Under the pieces are notes generated by a model, which saw nothing but the letters and a program-made list of their open reading frames with translations, did no database searches and was not told where the DNA came from. From the NCBI GenBank assembly GCA_026983855.1, contig JALSTE010000809.1, forward strand, positions 1-6,206: a stretch of DNA of 6,206 nucleotides, in the 5' to 3' direction. The DNA is from Acidimicrobiia bacterium (lineage in GTDB: Bacteria > Actinomycetota > Acidimicrobiia > Acidimicrobiales > Poriferisodalaceae). Numbering within the stretch: the first letter of the stretch is position 1; every line of letters starts with the position of its first letter. This document shows positions 5,741-6,206 of the stretch, one piece after another. The position numbers and the translations under genes are program-made.

Positions 5741-6206
5741 ATGGCCTGGATAGAACGATTGCCCGATGATGAGTGGACCGGCGAACTGGCCGACCTCAGG
5801 GACTCCGTCGTCGACCCCACCCACGGCCGGGTGGACGAGATCATGGCCATCCACTCCCTCAATCCCCGGGGCCTGGCCGCCCACGATCAGCTCTACCGCT
5901 CGGCCATGGCCGGGACGGGTTCCCTGCGCAAGGTGGAGCGGGAGCTGATCGCCCTGGTGGTCAGCCTGGAGAACCACTGCCACTACTGAATCACCCATCA
6001 CCGGCGCGGTCTGCGCCGCCTCATCAGGGATGACGACCTGGTGGCCCGGGTGGAGCGGGACTGGGCCTCGGCCGGGCTGAGCGGGCGGCGGGTGGCCATG
6101 CTCACCTACGCCGTGAAGCTGACCCACACCCCCGCCCGGGTGACCAGGGACGACGTCGAGGCCCTCCGGGACGCCGGTTTCACCGACCGGGACATCCTCG
6201 ACATCG
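5741..6206 (+). CDS. AhpD-like peroxidase-related selenoprotein (CxxU; TGA 5987-5989 read as selenocysteine; 3' end outside window)
   Basis: The N-terminus (MAWIERLPDDEWTGELADLR, then GRVDEIMAIHSLNP) is typical of the uncharacterised peroxidase-related group of the AhpD/carboxymuconolactone decarboxylase family. The active-site region reads VERELIALVVSLENHCHY, then TGA, then ITHHRRGLRRL. Family members have CHYC at this point, so the TGA stands for the second cysteine, at residue 83. After it the same frame stays open for 72 codons to the window edge and remains family-like (DDDLVARVERDW, AMLTYAVKLTHTPARVT, DVEALRDAGFTDRDILDI). Using M. tuberculosis AhpD numbering from memory, E68, C80, U83 and H87 have the spacing of E118, C130, C133 and H137. 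A SECIS-type hairpin follows the TGA. The expected role is reduction of peroxides or another thiol/selenol redox reaction in the cytoplasm; substrate and reductant are unknown. A standard gene caller would report only an 82-residue protein plus an orphan fragment. A nonsense mutation is the alternative, but the SECIS makes it unlikely. Confidence 0.9.
5987..6018 (+). promoter_or_regulatory. Bacterial SECIS element directing Sec insertion at TGA 5987-5989
   Basis: After the TGA there are 18 bases (5990-6007) and then the loop GGTCT (6008-6012), closed by a perfect 6-bp stem, CGGCGC (6002-6007) with GCGCCG (6013-6018). Bacterial SECIS elements lie inside the coding region just 3' of the UGA and carry G, often GG or GGU, at the start of the apical loop, where SelB binds. 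The E. coli fdhF SECIS as I recall it has the same GGUCU, also 18 bases after the UGA and in the same codon phase (GGU CUG). The bulged U seen in the fdhF stem is not evident here, and the stem is continuous. Confidence 0.87.

Noticed and set aside
5741..5989. A complete 82-residue protein ending at TGA 5987-5989
   Set aside because: It would lack the second active-site residue and the C-terminal half of the family fold. The frame continues with family-like sequence, and a SECIS hairpin follows at the correct distance.
5741..6206. Pseudogene caused by a nonsense mutation
   Set aside because: Coding quality and GC-rich third positions persist after the TGA, the codon is at the catalytic Cys position, and the hairpin would be an unlikely coincidence.

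Overview
The window is very GC-rich, with codons ending mostly in G or C. It reads as the chromosome of a high-GC actinobacterium. Supporting signs are a very large secreted protein ending in an LAFTG sortase signal, a DeoR/WYL-type regulator, a TIGR03086 (mycothiol-isomerase-like) protein, and gene starts that lack Shine-Dalgarno sequences but carry -10-like hexamers six bases before the ATG. A lineage such as Acidimicrobiia is plausible, but the sequence alone cannot fix the taxonomy.

Layout: (1) Bases 2-4036 (+) are the 3' part of a giant surface-protein gene, cut by the left edge. It encodes DUF11/isopeptide-type domains, five SdrD B-like calcium-binding repeats, two more DUF11 domains, and an LAFTG-membrane helix-RRRR cell-wall anchor. 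(2) Bases 3980-5005 (-) encode a WYL-domain transcriptional regulator. It converges on the surface-protein gene and its last 57 bases overlap that gene's 3' end. (3) A 62-base divergent promoter region follows, with a 15-base inverted repeat near its centre. (4) Bases 5068-5706 (+) encode a TIGR03086/DinB-fold metal-binding protein. (5) From base 5741 (+) to the right edge lies an AhpD/carboxymuconolactone-decarboxylase-family peroxidase-related gene with an in-frame TGA at 5987-5989.

The main discovery is gene 5. The TGA replaces the second cysteine of the catalytic CxxC motif (CHY-TGA), and family-typical protein continues in the same frame to the window end. Exactly 18 bases after the TGA is a perfect 6-bp hairpin with a GGTCT loop. 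As I recall the E. coli fdhF SECIS, the loop sequence and the distance are the same. The gene is therefore best read as a selenoprotein (CxxU AhpD-like), not as an 82-residue ORF or a pseudogene.

Functionally, the regulator probably controls itself and the divergent TIGR03086 gene, and perhaps the downstream selenoprotein 34 bases further on. The last two genes would form a small thiol/peroxide-metabolism unit. The surface protein appears unrelated and simply abuts the unit tail-to-tail.
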